Shown here: piece after piece, positions 26,400 through 34,846 of the stretch
How positions within the stretch are numbered: position 1 is the stretch's first letter
Layout of the letters: each line of letters starts with the position of its first letter
From: a virus
Reading direction: 5' to 3' (one strand)
DNA length: 46,077 nt
Virus record (IMG/VR): IMGVR_UViG_3300025276_000057
Coordinates: 1 to 46,077 of that record
Position numbers and translations under genes: made by a program
The notes under the pieces: model-generated
The model's input: only the letters and a program-made list of their open reading frames with translations
The model's database searches: none
Told to the model about the DNA's origin: nothing

Positions 26400-29300
26400 A
26401 TGAATAAATATAGAACTCCTAATGGTAGAATAGTAAGTGAGTCTGATTTAATTAATAAATATGGACAAGATCAATTTAATAAACTTGTTGCTTCTGGTAA
26501 GTTTACTTTAGTTACTGAGGAAGTCGTCAAAGAAGAAGTTGTTGAGGAAGTTGTAGAAGAGCAAGCTCCTGTTGTTACTGAAGAAGTTGTTGAAGAAGAA
26601 GTTATACCTGATACTCAAATATTTGATAACGGTTTAACTGATGATAATATTTATATTACTCCAAATGGTACTGAAGCAGATGGTAATACTTTAATTGATA
26701 AATATGGACAAGATCAATTTAATAAACTTGTTGCTAATAATCAATTAAAAAAAAAAGATCAACTACAAAATTCTACTTCAGGAACGGTAGATACGGATGG
26801 CATTACACCTCCTGCAAAGGAAACAGAATTATTCTCGGACTCTTCTGTAGTAGTAAATAAAAATAATTTATCCGATGTTTATGACGATAATAGTAATACT
26901 CAAGTAAATAGTATTTTAGTAAATAATATTCCTTTTTCAGAATTATCTCCTGAAGATCAAGTAGCAGAAATTAAAAGAAGACAAAAAGATGTTGATGATG
27001 GTATTGGAGATACTCCTAATCCTGATGGATATTTTTATCAAAGAGTCGAAGATTTAAAATTACTTACTGGTTATGCTGAAACAATGAACCCATTAGTTAT
27101 GAAAAATGTGGGTAGTACAGTAGTAGATGGTAAATTTAGAGGTAAAAGAAAAATTCCAGGTGGAATGATTGCAGTATCAGCTAATGATCCTTCAGATAGA
27201 AATTTTCTTCAAAAGTTATTTTATTCTGATGAGGAAGTTTTAGAGCTGGAAGAAAAATCTACTATACCTGTAGATATTTTAAATAAGGTAGAAGTTGATG
27301 TAGCTGATTATAGAGCTTGGGAAGACGAAAATACAAAAGAAGATGCTGCGTATGTTCAAGAAATAAAAGATTTTTATTTAAGTGATGAGGCTAAAAAATA
27401 TTCAGAAGAAAGAAGAAATCTAAGAAAACTTGCATCTTATAGTACGTCTGTTAGTGATGATATTACTGCTGATTTAAATATAATTGAAAATAAATTAAAG
27501 TTTATTAGTGATCCTGCTACTAGAGCAAATTTAATATCTAAAAGAAATCAATTACAAGCTAATCAATTAAAAAATGCTGGAAGACAGTATGCTTTTATTA
27601 AATTATTTCCTGAACTTGAAAAAGAACAAGATCTTCGAACTCTTAGAAGAAAACAATATGTAATAAACCAAAGAGATGGAGATTTTACTGGAGGCTTAGC
27701 ACAAGGAGCTAATACTCTATCCGATGTGGCTATTAGTTTCGTAGGGGCGTTCGTTGGGTTTATACCGACAGTACTTGAAACTGGTTTAAATATGGTAGGA
27801 CTTGAAGATTCTTTTATGGCTAATGGTACAAGAGCAATTAATGAGTCAATAGATGTAATGTTAAATAGTGATGGGCGTTTAGTGGGTAATTTAGGTGATC
27901 CTTTAAAACGTTCTACAGTTGAAAACACAAAAGAAGTAATGACTACTTTTGATGGTCAACCACACCAAGTATCTGTAACTAAAAGAGGACAGATATTAGA
28001 TAGTAATACAATGATGGATATGTCTGGTATGTTTACTACCGAAGAGGTTAAAGATATATTAGAAAAATCAAAAAAAGTTCCTGAATTTGGATTAAAAACT
28101 ACTGGAGCTGCATTTACAGAAGGAACAGCTGGTACAGTTACTCATTTACTTGGATTAATATATAGTGGTAAATGGGCAACTAAAACTATTCAAAAAGGTT
28201 TGATAAAAACTGGTAGCAAAAGAACAGTAAAAGGTGGTGTAGGTATGGGAGTTTCATCATATGCATCTTCATTAACTACTGAAGTAAATTCAATTAAAGA
28301 ACAATTAATGGCTGGAGGAGTTCCAGAACAAGAAGCTTATGATAGAGCAATTTTATATGGAAATGGTAGAGCTAGTTTAGATGGTATTTTTTCTGGATTG
28401 GCAGGATCTAATGTTAAGTTGTTGGCAAACACAAAAAACTATAGAAAAATATTATCTGATTTAGTAATGAAACCAAAATCAGTTGTTAGTAGTAAAGTTT
28501 TTAAACAAAAAGTAAAAGACTTAGCAAACGAAAATTTTAAAGAAGTTGTAGTAGAAGAATTGCCAGTATTAATTTCTGGAAATTTTTTAAATTCTTTAGC
28601 AAATGACTCAGTAGGTAAAGAAATATTAAACGAAACTACTAGTTATAGAGATGTTGTAGAAACTGTTGTTTTAACATTAGGTGCTACTACTGGTGTAGGT
28701 AGTAAAAAACTAATGCTAGGTAACTCTAGAAAAGCTTTACTTAGAACAGCTACAGAAAGCTCTAATATAGAAGCTGCTATTAATGAATCTGTAAAAGCTG
28801 GTAATATTACTGAAGCTGAAGGAGCAGCTGTTTATAAAGAGGTTTACGCTATGCAGACTGCAGTAAATCAAACACAGGGTACTATAATAATGCCTGAAAA
28901 CATTGAACCAGCTGGTGCGTTATTAACTCAAAGAGGAAAATTAGTACGGAAAAAAGAAGGTTTAGAAGGACCTTTAAAAGCAGATATAGAAAAACAAATT
29001 GTTGATATAGATATTCAGATTAAAAATTTAAAAGATGCGGATACTGAACAAGCAATGGCAACATTTGTTAAAGAAAATCCAGATATTGCTTTAAAAGCTG
29101 CGTTAGATAATATTACAAGAGAGGATGCAATTGAAGCCTTAAAAGAAGAAGGAGATGGTAGAGTACCAACTGAAAATGAAATATCCAATAAGTTAAATGA
29201 ATTAGTAAAAAAAGAAACCGATGCCATTCAAGAATCAACAACAAAGAAAAAAGTGTTATCAGATGATGGCACAAGCCAAGAAACAGAGAAAGATGCCAAC

Positions 29301-32300
29301 GTGGAATTGCCAGGAGTGGGAAAAGGAGACACACGTAAAACCTCCATCGAGAACAACAATGGCAAACAGGGTAATGTCTCAAACGAGAATGAACAGGAGA
29401 TAGATACAGACTCATCAACTTCGACTGAGGGCGAAGTGATGAGTGTGAACAAGACTAGAGTAGATAAAGTAGTTGATAATATTATTATCAAAACTAGAAA
29501 TCGTAATAAGCGAAGAGGTAACAGAGACAACAAGCAATCAGAAGCAGATAATGCTATTAAGTATTTAGAACAATCAAAACTTTTTAACGAATCAAATGAT
29601 TCTGAAAAGGAAGCGATGATTCAGGAAATAAATAAAAAGCTTGGAGTTGAAATACCTTCTCCTACTAAACGACAGATTGATGCTAAGAAAAATAAAAAGA
29701 AACTTAATAACGTAGATGAATCTGCAGCATTAAAAGATCAAATTAGACTTGAAGTTAAAGCAGCTAATGATTCTAAGAAAGATCAAACAACAAGACGTAA
29801 GTCTTTAGCAGCTGCTTTAAAGGCTTTACAGAAAGCTGGTAAAATTACTACTGGTAAAATGACTCAGTTAATTAATAAAGTTTCTGGTGTTAATTTAAAT
29901 AACCCTCTCAACGTTGCAAAGGTTTTAAATTTTGCAGAAAAAGTTAACAATGATGCAAATGCAATCAAGAAAATTAATGATGCAAAGGCTAAACAACGTA
30001 GTATAAAAAAATCAGTAAAAGGTGCTGAGGCTAATGTGCAGGTAGCAGTAAAACAGTTTCTTGATATTGATATTGATTTAGTTTCTGATATAGATGCATA
30101 CAACGCCAAAGCACAAACTATTATTGATGGTTTAAAAAAATCAAAAGGAAATAAAGATGGAAAGCTTATAACAGCAGAAAGTGTTGATATAAAATCTTTA
30201 GATAAATTTTCTAATGATGCAATAAAAAAACAAGAGAAAATATTAAGAGAAGCTGAAGCTCAATCTTTCCGTGATTTGACAGGATTAAATTCTAATGAAT
30301 TAACATTAGTTGAAATGCGTAATATTATTCACGATCAAAAAGTAAAAGAAGCAGAGAATAAGAAAGATACTCCTCCTACTCCTCCAGGTATAGCTGCTGA
30401 TTTAATTAATAAGGCAACTAAAAAAGCTTTTAACACATATAAGTCTATTGTTGATAGTCTTATAAATGATCAAGTTGATCCATTTACTGGTGAGAAAATT
30501 AAAGTAGATGCTGCTAAACAAGAAATTGTACGTAAGTTTATGAATATTGATTTAGATTTAATGAGTCAATCACAAAAACTACAAGCATTAGATTCAATGA
30601 TTAATTTTGCTACTAACCAAACTACTGGTGGAATGGCACTTATTGTTGCAGTAGATACTGCAAATAAAAATATAATTACAACTAAGAAAAAAGGTTTAAT
30701 AGCAAGACAATTAAAAACATATATGTCTACAAGAGTTGGTTCAGCTTGGAATACCTGGTTAGCACAATTACCTCTTCAACTTGAGAGTATGTTCAAAGGA
30801 CAATCTGGAGCTTTGTCTTTTGAAAAGTTAAGTGGTTTTATGAAAATAAGAAGAGGTGCTGCTAAAGCTGAAAAAATTACTAATAACATAAGCGATTTAT
30901 ATGCTGAGACTTTTATAACAAATGTAGGTAATGTTTTTAAAGCTGGTAAAGAAAGATTTCTGGATAAAGAAAGAACTAATCCTAACGGTAAACCATTTAC
31001 TGATATAAGTAATGATCAAGAACGAGGTATGTTTGCTTTTATGAGAAGAACTGTTATAGGTACAAAATCAGAACAACAGACAGAATTTAATAGAAGAAAA
31101 AAGTTAGTAGAAGAATCTATTAGAGCATTAGAGGCAGATGGTCAAACTGAGTTAGCTAAAGTAGCTAGAGAAGTTTTTAATAAATTTGTTAAAGATTCTA
31201 AAGATATTAATGATCTTAGTAAGGGTGTAGATCCTGTAAACATAGCTGCTGTTGAGTTTATGCAAGATCAATGGGCACAAAAACGAGTAGCATTAGAAAA
31301 TGTTTCATTAAATGTTTATAATAAAGTATTAGGAAAAGATATAAATTATATACCTGATTCCATTAATAGAATAAAATTAGAAGACGATATACCTAAACTT
31401 GGTGAACCAGTTTTTCAAGCTCATTCTGAAAGTATTTATGATAAAAAAACTGGCGTTTTAATAGAGGCAAAAAAACCAACGGAATTAACAAATAGAGTTG
31501 TAAGTTTTGCTTTTGATAGTCAGAATATTAGAAAATTAAAAGCTGCACTAACAGATATAGAAACTGCAGAAGGTATTGCACAGTTAAAAGCATTTATAGA
31601 AAATCCAGAATTTAAAAATATTATTCCTGATCTTGATAACAGAGAAGCAATAAAGAAAAGGTTCAATGAATATGTTAATGCTAAAAGAGGTGTAAGTACT
31701 GATGTAAAATCAGATAAAGAAACCAAGAAATACTTAGCTGGATTAAATAGGTTAGCTGGACTGGGAGTGTCCAGAGTACTTGGTGGTCCTACTCAGTATT
31801 TAAAACAATTAACACCTCTAGTTAATACGCTTATAAATTTATTTACTGCTAAGGGTATCGCTTCTTCAATTCAAGGAATTCGATTAGCAACTACAAATAA
31901 AGATGCTATGAAATGGATAGAAAATTTAGGTGTAGATGTTTCGAATCGTGGTTTACAAGCGACAACAAACTTAGAAGGAAGTAATACAAAATTAGATAAC
32001 TCATCACGTAATAAATTTAATAGATTTATGAGTGGAGTTGATGTAGCACAAAAATTTTGGCTTCAAAAGTTCTTAGTTAAGCCTGATTTATTTGCAGCAA
32101 GAGCTTCTTTTATGGCTTATTATGTTAATGATTTAAAAAAACAAGGTATTGAAACTAGCGGTATTGATTGGAAAACTCATAAAGAGAATACAAGGGCAGC
32201 TGAATATGCTCAGCAACAACTAGGTAGACAACAGAATACTTCTGATGCTGACTTACAAGGTAAACTTTTTTCCAGTAAAAAGGTTGGTCCACAAATATTA

Positions 32301-33065
32301 AGAAAAGTTTTTTTCCCATTTGCTAACTTTTTAATTAATCAAAAGAGTAGAATGCTTGCAGATATAAGTGTGTTGTCACAAAAAACTGGACCAACAACTC
32401 AAGATAAGATAGCGGCAACAAGATCTTTAGCTGGGTTAATTGGTGAATCAGTAGCCTTTAATGCATTAGGATTATTGATAACTCAAACGTTGGCAAATCT
32501 AACAGCTCTTGGTGATGATGATGAAGAAAAACAAACAAAAGATTTTGAAAATAGAAAAAAAGGTAGAGCAGGAAATATAATTACTGATATTGTATCTCCA
32601 ATACCAGCAGCAAATCCAGTTGTTCTAAAAGGAATTAATGCTATGATTGAAACTTTTAGTGACGAAGAAAAACCGTATCAATTTTTTGAGGGAAATAGAC
32701 AAGGGGTTTTAGATAGATTAGGTGTTTTAGGGATTGGACTAAAAGCTGGAGAACAAATTATCGATCTGTTTGTTTTAGGTGTAACTGGTAAATACACAGA
32801 CAATTATGGTGGTAAGAAAGAAATAGATCCTATGTATAAAGATTCGGTTAAAATGCAATCAGTTATTTATATGATGTATGTATTAGGTTTGTTACCATCA
32901 GAAACAGGTACAGTTGTAAACAATAACATAAAAAGTTACAAACGTAGGGGTGTAACAAAACCAATGGTAATAGATGTGCCTACAAAGAAAAAGAAAAAGA
33001 AAAAGAGAAAAATAAAAGATTCTGGTCCTATATTTAAAAAAAATAAGTCAGGTGGATTGTTTTAA
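26400..33065 (+). CDS. Giant internal virion/ejection protein (2221 residues)
   Basis: The N-terminus holds two copies of a short module ending in KYGQDQFNKLVA, separated by a Glu/Val repeat spacer. Hydrophobic segments occur near residues 445-465 (TLSDVAISFVGAFVGFIPTV) and 2020-2045 (SVAFNALGLLITQTLANLTA). A hydrophilic linker at about 941-1020 has unusual base composition. The C-terminus is strongly basic with a run of lysines before SGGLF. Size, last position in the virion module and paired hydrophobic patches fit T7 gp16-like ejection proteins, but no lytic transglycosylase motif is visible. Its end overlaps the convergent HNH gene by 18 bases. Confidence 0.6.
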   Translation: MNKYRTPNGRIVSESDLINKYGQDQFNKLVASGKFTLVTEEVVKEEVVEEVVEEQAPVVTEEVVEEEVIPDTQIFDNGLTDDNIYITPNGTEADGNTLIDKYGQDQFNKLVANNQLKKKDQLQNSTSGTVDTDGITPPAKETELFSDSSVVVNKNNLSDVYDDNSNTQVNSILVNNIPFSELSPEDQVAEIKRRQKDVDDGIGDTPNPDGYFYQRVEDLKLLTGYAETMNPLVMKNVGSTVVDGKFRGKRKIPGGMIAVSANDPSDRNFLQKLFYSDEEVLELEEKSTIPVDILNKVEVDVADYRAWEDENTKEDAAYVQEIKDFYLSDEAKKYSEERRNLRKLASYSTSVSDDITADLNIIENKLKFISDPATRANLISKRNQLQANQLKNAGRQYAFIKLFPELEKEQDLRTLRRKQYVINQRDGDFTGGLAQGANTLSDVAISFVGAFVGFIPTVLETGLNMVGLEDSFMANGTRAINESIDVMLNSDGRLVGNLGDPLKRSTVENTKEVMTTFDGQPHQVSVTKRGQILDSNTMMDMSGMFTTEEVKDILEKSKKVPEFGLKTTGAAFTEGTAGTVTHLLGLIYSGKWATKTIQKGLIKTGSKRTVKGGVGMGVSSYASSLTTEVNSIKEQLMAGGVPEQEAYDRAILYGNGRASLDGIFSGLAGSNVKLLANTKNYRKILSDLVMKPKSVVSSKVFKQKVKDLANENFKEVVVEELPVLISGNFLNSLANDSVGKEILNETTSYRDVVETVVLTLGATTGVGSKKLMLGNSRKALLRTATESSNIEAAINESVKAGNITEAEGAAVYKEVYAMQTAVNQTQGTIIMPENIEPAGALLTQRGKLVRKKEGLEGPLKADIEKQIVDIDIQIKNLKDADTEQAMATFVKENPDIALKAALDNITREDAIEALKEEGDGRVPTENEISNKLNELVKKETDAIQESTTKKKVLSDDGTSQETEKDANVELPGVGKGDTRKTSIENNNGKQGNVSNENEQEIDTDSSTSTEGEVMSVNKTRVDKVVDNIIIKTRNRNKRRGNRDNKQSEADNAIKYLEQSKLFNESNDSEKEAMIQEINKKLGVEIPSPTKRQIDAKKNKKKLNNVDESAALKDQIRLEVKAANDSKKDQTTRRKSLAAALKALQKAGKITTGKMTQLINKVSGVNLNNPLNVAKVLNFAEKVNNDANAIKKINDAKAKQRSIKKSVKGAEANVQVAVKQFLDIDIDLVSDIDAYNAKAQTIIDGLKKSKGNKDGKLITAESVDIKSLDKFSNDAIKKQEKILREAEAQSFRDLTGLNSNELTLVEMRNIIHDQKVKEAENKKDTPPTPPGIAADLINKATKKAFNTYKSIVDSLINDQVDPFTGEKIKVDAAKQEIVRKFMNIDLDLMSQSQKLQALDSMINFATNQTTGGMALIVAVDTANKNIITTKKKGLIARQLKTYMSTRVGSAWNTWLAQLPLQLESMFKGQSGALSFEKLSGFMKIRRGAAKAEKITNNISDLYAETFITNVGNVFKAGKERFLDKERTNPNGKPFTDISNDQERGMFAFMRRTVIGTKSEQQTEFNRRKKLVEESIRALEADGQTELAKVAREVFNKFVKDSKDINDLSKGVDPVNIAAVEFMQDQWAQKRVALENVSLNVYNKVLGKDINYIPDSINRIKLEDDIPKLGEPVFQAHSESIYDKKTGVLIEAKKPTELTNRVVSFAFDSQNIRKLKAALTDIETAEGIAQLKAFIENPEFKNIIPDLDNREAIKKRFNEYVNAKRGVSTDVKSDKETKKYLAGLNRLAGLGVSRVLGGPTQYLKQLTPLVNTLINLFTAKGIASSIQGIRLATTNKDAMKWIENLGVDVSNRGLQATTNLEGSNTKLDNSSRNKFNRFMSGVDVAQKFWLQKFLVKPDLFAARASFMAYYVNDLKKQGIETSGIDWKTHKENTRAAEYAQQQLGRQQNTSDADLQGKLFSSKKVGPQILRKVFFPFANFLINQKSRMLADISVLSQKTGPTTQDKIAATRSLAGLIGESVAFNALGLLITQTLANLTALGDDDEEKQTKDFENRKKGRAGNIITDIVSPIPAANPVVLKGINAMIETFSDEEKPYQFFEGNRQGVLDRLGVLGIGLKAGEQIIDLFVLGVTGKYTDNYGGKKEIDPMYKDSVKMQSVIYMMYVLGLLPSETGTVVNNNIKSYKRRGVTKPMVIDVPTKKKKKKKRKIKDSGPIFKKNKSGGLF
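26455..26492 (+). repeat. Exact 38-base in-frame direct repeat, copy 1
   Basis: Identical to 26,698-26,735, 243 bases (81 codons) downstream. It encodes NKYGQDQFNKLVA in the first N-terminal module of the 2221-residue protein. Identity at synonymous positions points to recent duplication or conversion. Confidence 0.9.
26698..26735 (+). repeat. Exact 38-base in-frame direct repeat, copy 2
   Basis: Second copy, encoding DKYGQDQFNKLVA. Recombination between the copies would remove exactly 81 codons without shifting frame. Confidence 0.9.
29221..29460 (+). other. Compositionally distinct patch in the 2221-residue gene
   Basis: About 240 bases with visibly higher GC and C/G-ending codons (GAG, AAC, GTG, GGC, TCG, ACC) than the surrounding A/T-ending usage. 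They code for a hydrophilic linker (residues about 941-1020, VLSDDGTSQETEKDAN onward). Overlapping open frames on both strands here result from the composition. The patch ends with a copy of the 16-base dispersed repeat. Confidence 0.6.
29437..29452 (+). repeat. Dispersed 16-mer TGATGAGTGTGAACAA, copy 1
   Basis: Also found at 35,711-35,726 and 45,188-45,203, always on the plus strand. With the 35.7 kb copy the identity extends to 19 bases (29,436-29,454). Here it codes VMSVNK (residues 1013-1018) of the 2221-residue protein. Confidence 0.85.
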
Positions 33066-33446
33066 TCTATGATGTAACTCAGCGTGACATCTGGCACATA
33101 ATACTAAACACTTTTGTATTTCTTTTAATATAGATTCTTTAGAGAATCCTTGAGTTGGACCTTCACTAACATTAAATAATTTGTCTTTGTTGTGATGATG
33201 AAATTCTATAGCTCGAATTGAAAAAGTTTTGTGTGTTTCTTTTGAATAGTTACACACAGAACAAGACAATAATTCTTTATAGTCTGTTAACCATTTTTTT
33301 AATTTGTTTCTTCTATCAACTTTTTTCTTTTGGAAACATACTTTACAATCAGTTCTAATGTATTTAATTCCATCTTTGTGATACTCACTTATTTTTTTAA
33401 GAGAATTACAGGATTTACAAACTTTTTGTTTAGGTTTAGAACTCAT
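33048..33446 (-). CDS. HNH endonuclease with zinc-binding cysteines
   Basis: In this 132-residue protein an N-terminal finger has C10-x2-C13 and C34-x2-C37. The core has C62-x2-C65, then EFHHHNKDK (E81, H83-H85, N86) and C117-ARC120-HAELHHR, the zinc-braced beta-beta-alpha HNH fold. It cuts double-stranded DNA; roles range from homing to packaging assistance. It sits at the convergent junction of the two modules and overlaps the end of the 2221-residue gene by 18 bases. Freestanding HNH genes at module borders are often mobile, but packaging-associated HNH proteins are usually near terL, which this is not. Confidence 0.85.
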   Translation of the reverse strand: MSSKPKQKVCKSCNSLKKISEYHKDGIKYIRTDCKVCFQKKKVDRRNKLKKWLTDYKELLSCSVCNYSKETHKTFSIRAIEFHHHNKDKLFNVSEGPTQGFSKESILKEIQKCLVLCARCHAELHHRLKQST

Positions 33447-33624
33447 CCTCTGTTAATTTCTGCGTATCACGCAAAACAGATATTAGTTCTCTGATATTAT
33501 TGTTTAGAGTAGTATTGTCTTCATCCATTAAAGATTCATAAATATCATCTGTCAATAAATTAATATTTGACATCAATAAATTTATATAATTAATAGTGTT
33601 ATGACTGTTTTTTTTAACTGACAT
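33436..33624 (-). CDS. Small helical protein, unknown
   Basis: This 62-residue protein contains INLLMSNINLLTDDIYESLM then RELISVLRDTQKLTEDEF. It is acidic and helical, with no cysteine or membrane segment. It overlaps the start of the HNH gene by 11 bases, so the pair is probably translated together. I do not recognise a function. Confidence 0.6.
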   Translation of the reverse strand: MSVKKNSHNTINYINLLMSNINLLTDDIYESLMDEDNTTLNNNIRELISVLRDTQKLTEDEF

Positions 33625-33682
33625 TTTTTTAGATCACTATAATCTACAAAATATTTTTTATCAGTTATAAAAAACTTATTAA

Positions 33683-33922
33683 CTAATCTTCTCTGTCAAT
33701 GTAGTAAATTAGATCTTTTCCCAACTTAGGATCTATTTTTTGTATTGCTCTATAAATTGATTTAGACTTACTTCTTGTGTCTTTTTTGTCTTTTTTTGAT
33801 GAGTCAAGACCTAATTCGGTATACATATGAGCATCAATCCTAAACAATTCGTCTATTTTTTTGCTAACTGACCAAGATTTGAATTCTGTAATTTTTTCTA
33901 TATCAGCATATTTATATTCCAT
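33683..33922 (-). CDS. Conserved small phage protein, unknown function
   Basis: This 79-residue protein contains WSVSKKIDELFRIDAHMYTE followed by LGLDSSKKDKKDTRSKSKSI and a YRAIQKIDPKLGKDL end. A W-x-x-x-KKID...MY-x-x-LG-x-x-S...K-x-IY-x-x-I-x-x-ID block is shared by small proteins of many marine phages, to my knowledge uncharacterised. It ends 58 bases before the next gene to the left, and one base separates it from the DnaA-like gene upstream. Helical, charged and cytoplasmic. Confidence 0.65.
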   Translation of the reverse strand: MEYKYADIEKITEFKSWSVSKKIDELFRIDAHMYTELGLDSSKKDKKDTRSKSKSIYRAIQKIDPKLGKDLIYYIDRED

Positions 33923-33923
33923 T

Positions 33924-34277
33924 TTAAGTTTTTTTAATTGTTAATAACTCTGACTCTAATATAGTAATTTTTTCCCATAATAATTCTACTTCAGTTTTTT
34001 TGCCACCAACACGTGTTATTATTCTATCGTGTAAGTTTTTAAAATTAGGTTCTGTCTTTAAAATAAATTCATAATGTCTCAGACTATGAAGAACTGTTGC
34101 GTGGTTTTTTCCTCCACATAAGTTACCTATTTCTTGATAAGATAATCGGTGTGCATTTCTTAAAATAAAAAATAATATTCTTCTAGCATCTACATATCTT
34201 CTTTTACGTGATTTGTTTAAAATATCATTAAGCTTTGTTTCCTCCTCTATTACTTCAACTATTTTTACTAAGTTCAT
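33924..34277 (-). CDS. DnaA domain IV-like DNA-binding protein (no ATPase)
   Basis: Residues 22-66 of this 117-residue protein match the C-terminal DNA-binding domain of bacterial DnaA: basic KSRKRRYVDARRILFFIL, then LSYQEIGNLCGGKNHATVLH. The GG-K/R-x-H-x-TV-x-H signature that reads DnaA boxes is intact (G55, G56, H59, T61, V62, H64). The AAA+ domain is absent. After it comes a coiled-coil tail (residues 85-117). It may recruit the host replisome to a phage origin, or compete with host DnaA. It overlaps the upstream gene by 23 bases. A second, diverged relative is at 41,591-41,914. Confidence 0.85.
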   Translation of the reverse strand: MNLVKIVEVIEEETKLNDILNKSRKRRYVDARRILFFILRNAHRLSYQEIGNLCGGKNHATVLHSLRHYEFILKTEPNFKNLHDRIITRVGGKKTEVELLWEKITILESELLTIKKT

Positions 34278-34593
34278 TATTGTTTTTTATATGTTTATCT
34301 AAACTTATTTGATCTAAATATAAATCTATATCTATTTCATATATATCTATTAGTACTATTGGATGATCTTCTTCTGTGAAATAATCTATCATAAAAAAAA
34401 ATGGATTGTCATCATTATCATTTACATATCCAGAAATATTATCTATGTCTCCGTGAGTTTCACGTATATCTCTAATTCCATCTATAACTTTTGCTATTTT
34501 TACAGCTGTAGAAGAACGTAATTCTTTCATCTGATAAATAAAGTAATCATCTAATTCAAATTCATCCTCTGTATATTTCTGTTTCAATTCCAT
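34255..34593 (-). CDS. Acidic small protein, unknown
   Basis: This 112-residue, strongly acidic protein is rich in Asp/Ile/Tyr (for example DGIRDIRETHGDIDNISGYV and LIDIYEIDIDLYLDQI). Its start lies 32 bases inside the VRR-NUC gene and its end 23 bases inside the DnaA-like gene, so all three form one overlapping set. I do not recognise the family. Strong negative charge next to DNA-binding proteins could mean a DNA mimic or regulator, but this is speculation. Confidence 0.6.
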   Translation of the reverse strand: MELKQKYTEDEFELDDYFIYQMKELRSSTAVKIAKVIDGIRDIRETHGDIDNISGYVNDNDDNPFFFMIDYFTEEDHPIVLIDIYEIDIDLYLDQISLDKHIKNNNELSKNS

Positions 34594-34801
34594 TGTCGTT
34601 TAATTCTTTCATTCTATATTTTTGCAATGGAGATACAACTCCTTTCTCAGTTTTTATTTCTGAAAATATTACTCCAGAATCTGGAGGTATAGCTAATACA
34701 TCTGGTATACCATTAGTGTTGGTCTTAATTAATTTAATTACGTAGTAACCTAGTTCTTGAAACTCTTTAATTCTTTTCGCTTGTATCTGTTGCTCTGTCA
34801 T
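34562..34801 (-). CDS. VRR-NUC domain nuclease
   Basis: This 79-residue protein is a minimal VRR-NUC fold of the PD-(D/E)xK superfamily. GIPDVLAI supplies D34, FSEIKTEKG supplies E48 and K50, and SPLQKYRMKEL supplies Q60, all at expected spacing. Such small phage nucleases usually stand next to SF2 helicases, as here (46 bases upstream), and are thought to resolve branched DNA. Expression probably begins at a leaderless promoter, since a -7-like TATCTTTA ends four bases before the ATG and overlaps a palindrome. Confidence 0.88.
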   Translation of the reverse strand: MTEQQIQAKRIKEFQELGYYVIKLIKTNTNGIPDVLAIPPDSGVIFSEIKTEKGVVSPLQKYRMKELNDNGIETEIYRG

Positions 34802-34846
34802 TAGATAAAGATACGTATCTTTTTGGGTACGTTGTCGTATCTTTTT
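34801..34846 (-). promoter_or_regulatory. Operator-like palindrome with leaderless promoter
   Basis: Bases 34,807-34,822 form a perfect 16-base palindrome AAAGATACGTATCTTT. A third half-site GTATCTTT lies at 34,837-34,844, exactly 22 bases from its matching half, that is two helix turns. On the minus strand TATCTTTA (34,813-34,806) fits the -7 element and ends four bases before the ATG of the nuclease gene. A dimeric regulator bound here would block this promoter. Confidence 0.5.

Noticed and set aside
29113-29533. Several overlapping open frames on both strands in the 2221-residue gene
   Set aside because: They coincide with the GC-richer patch, where stop codons are rarer; translations are low-complexity with no domain.
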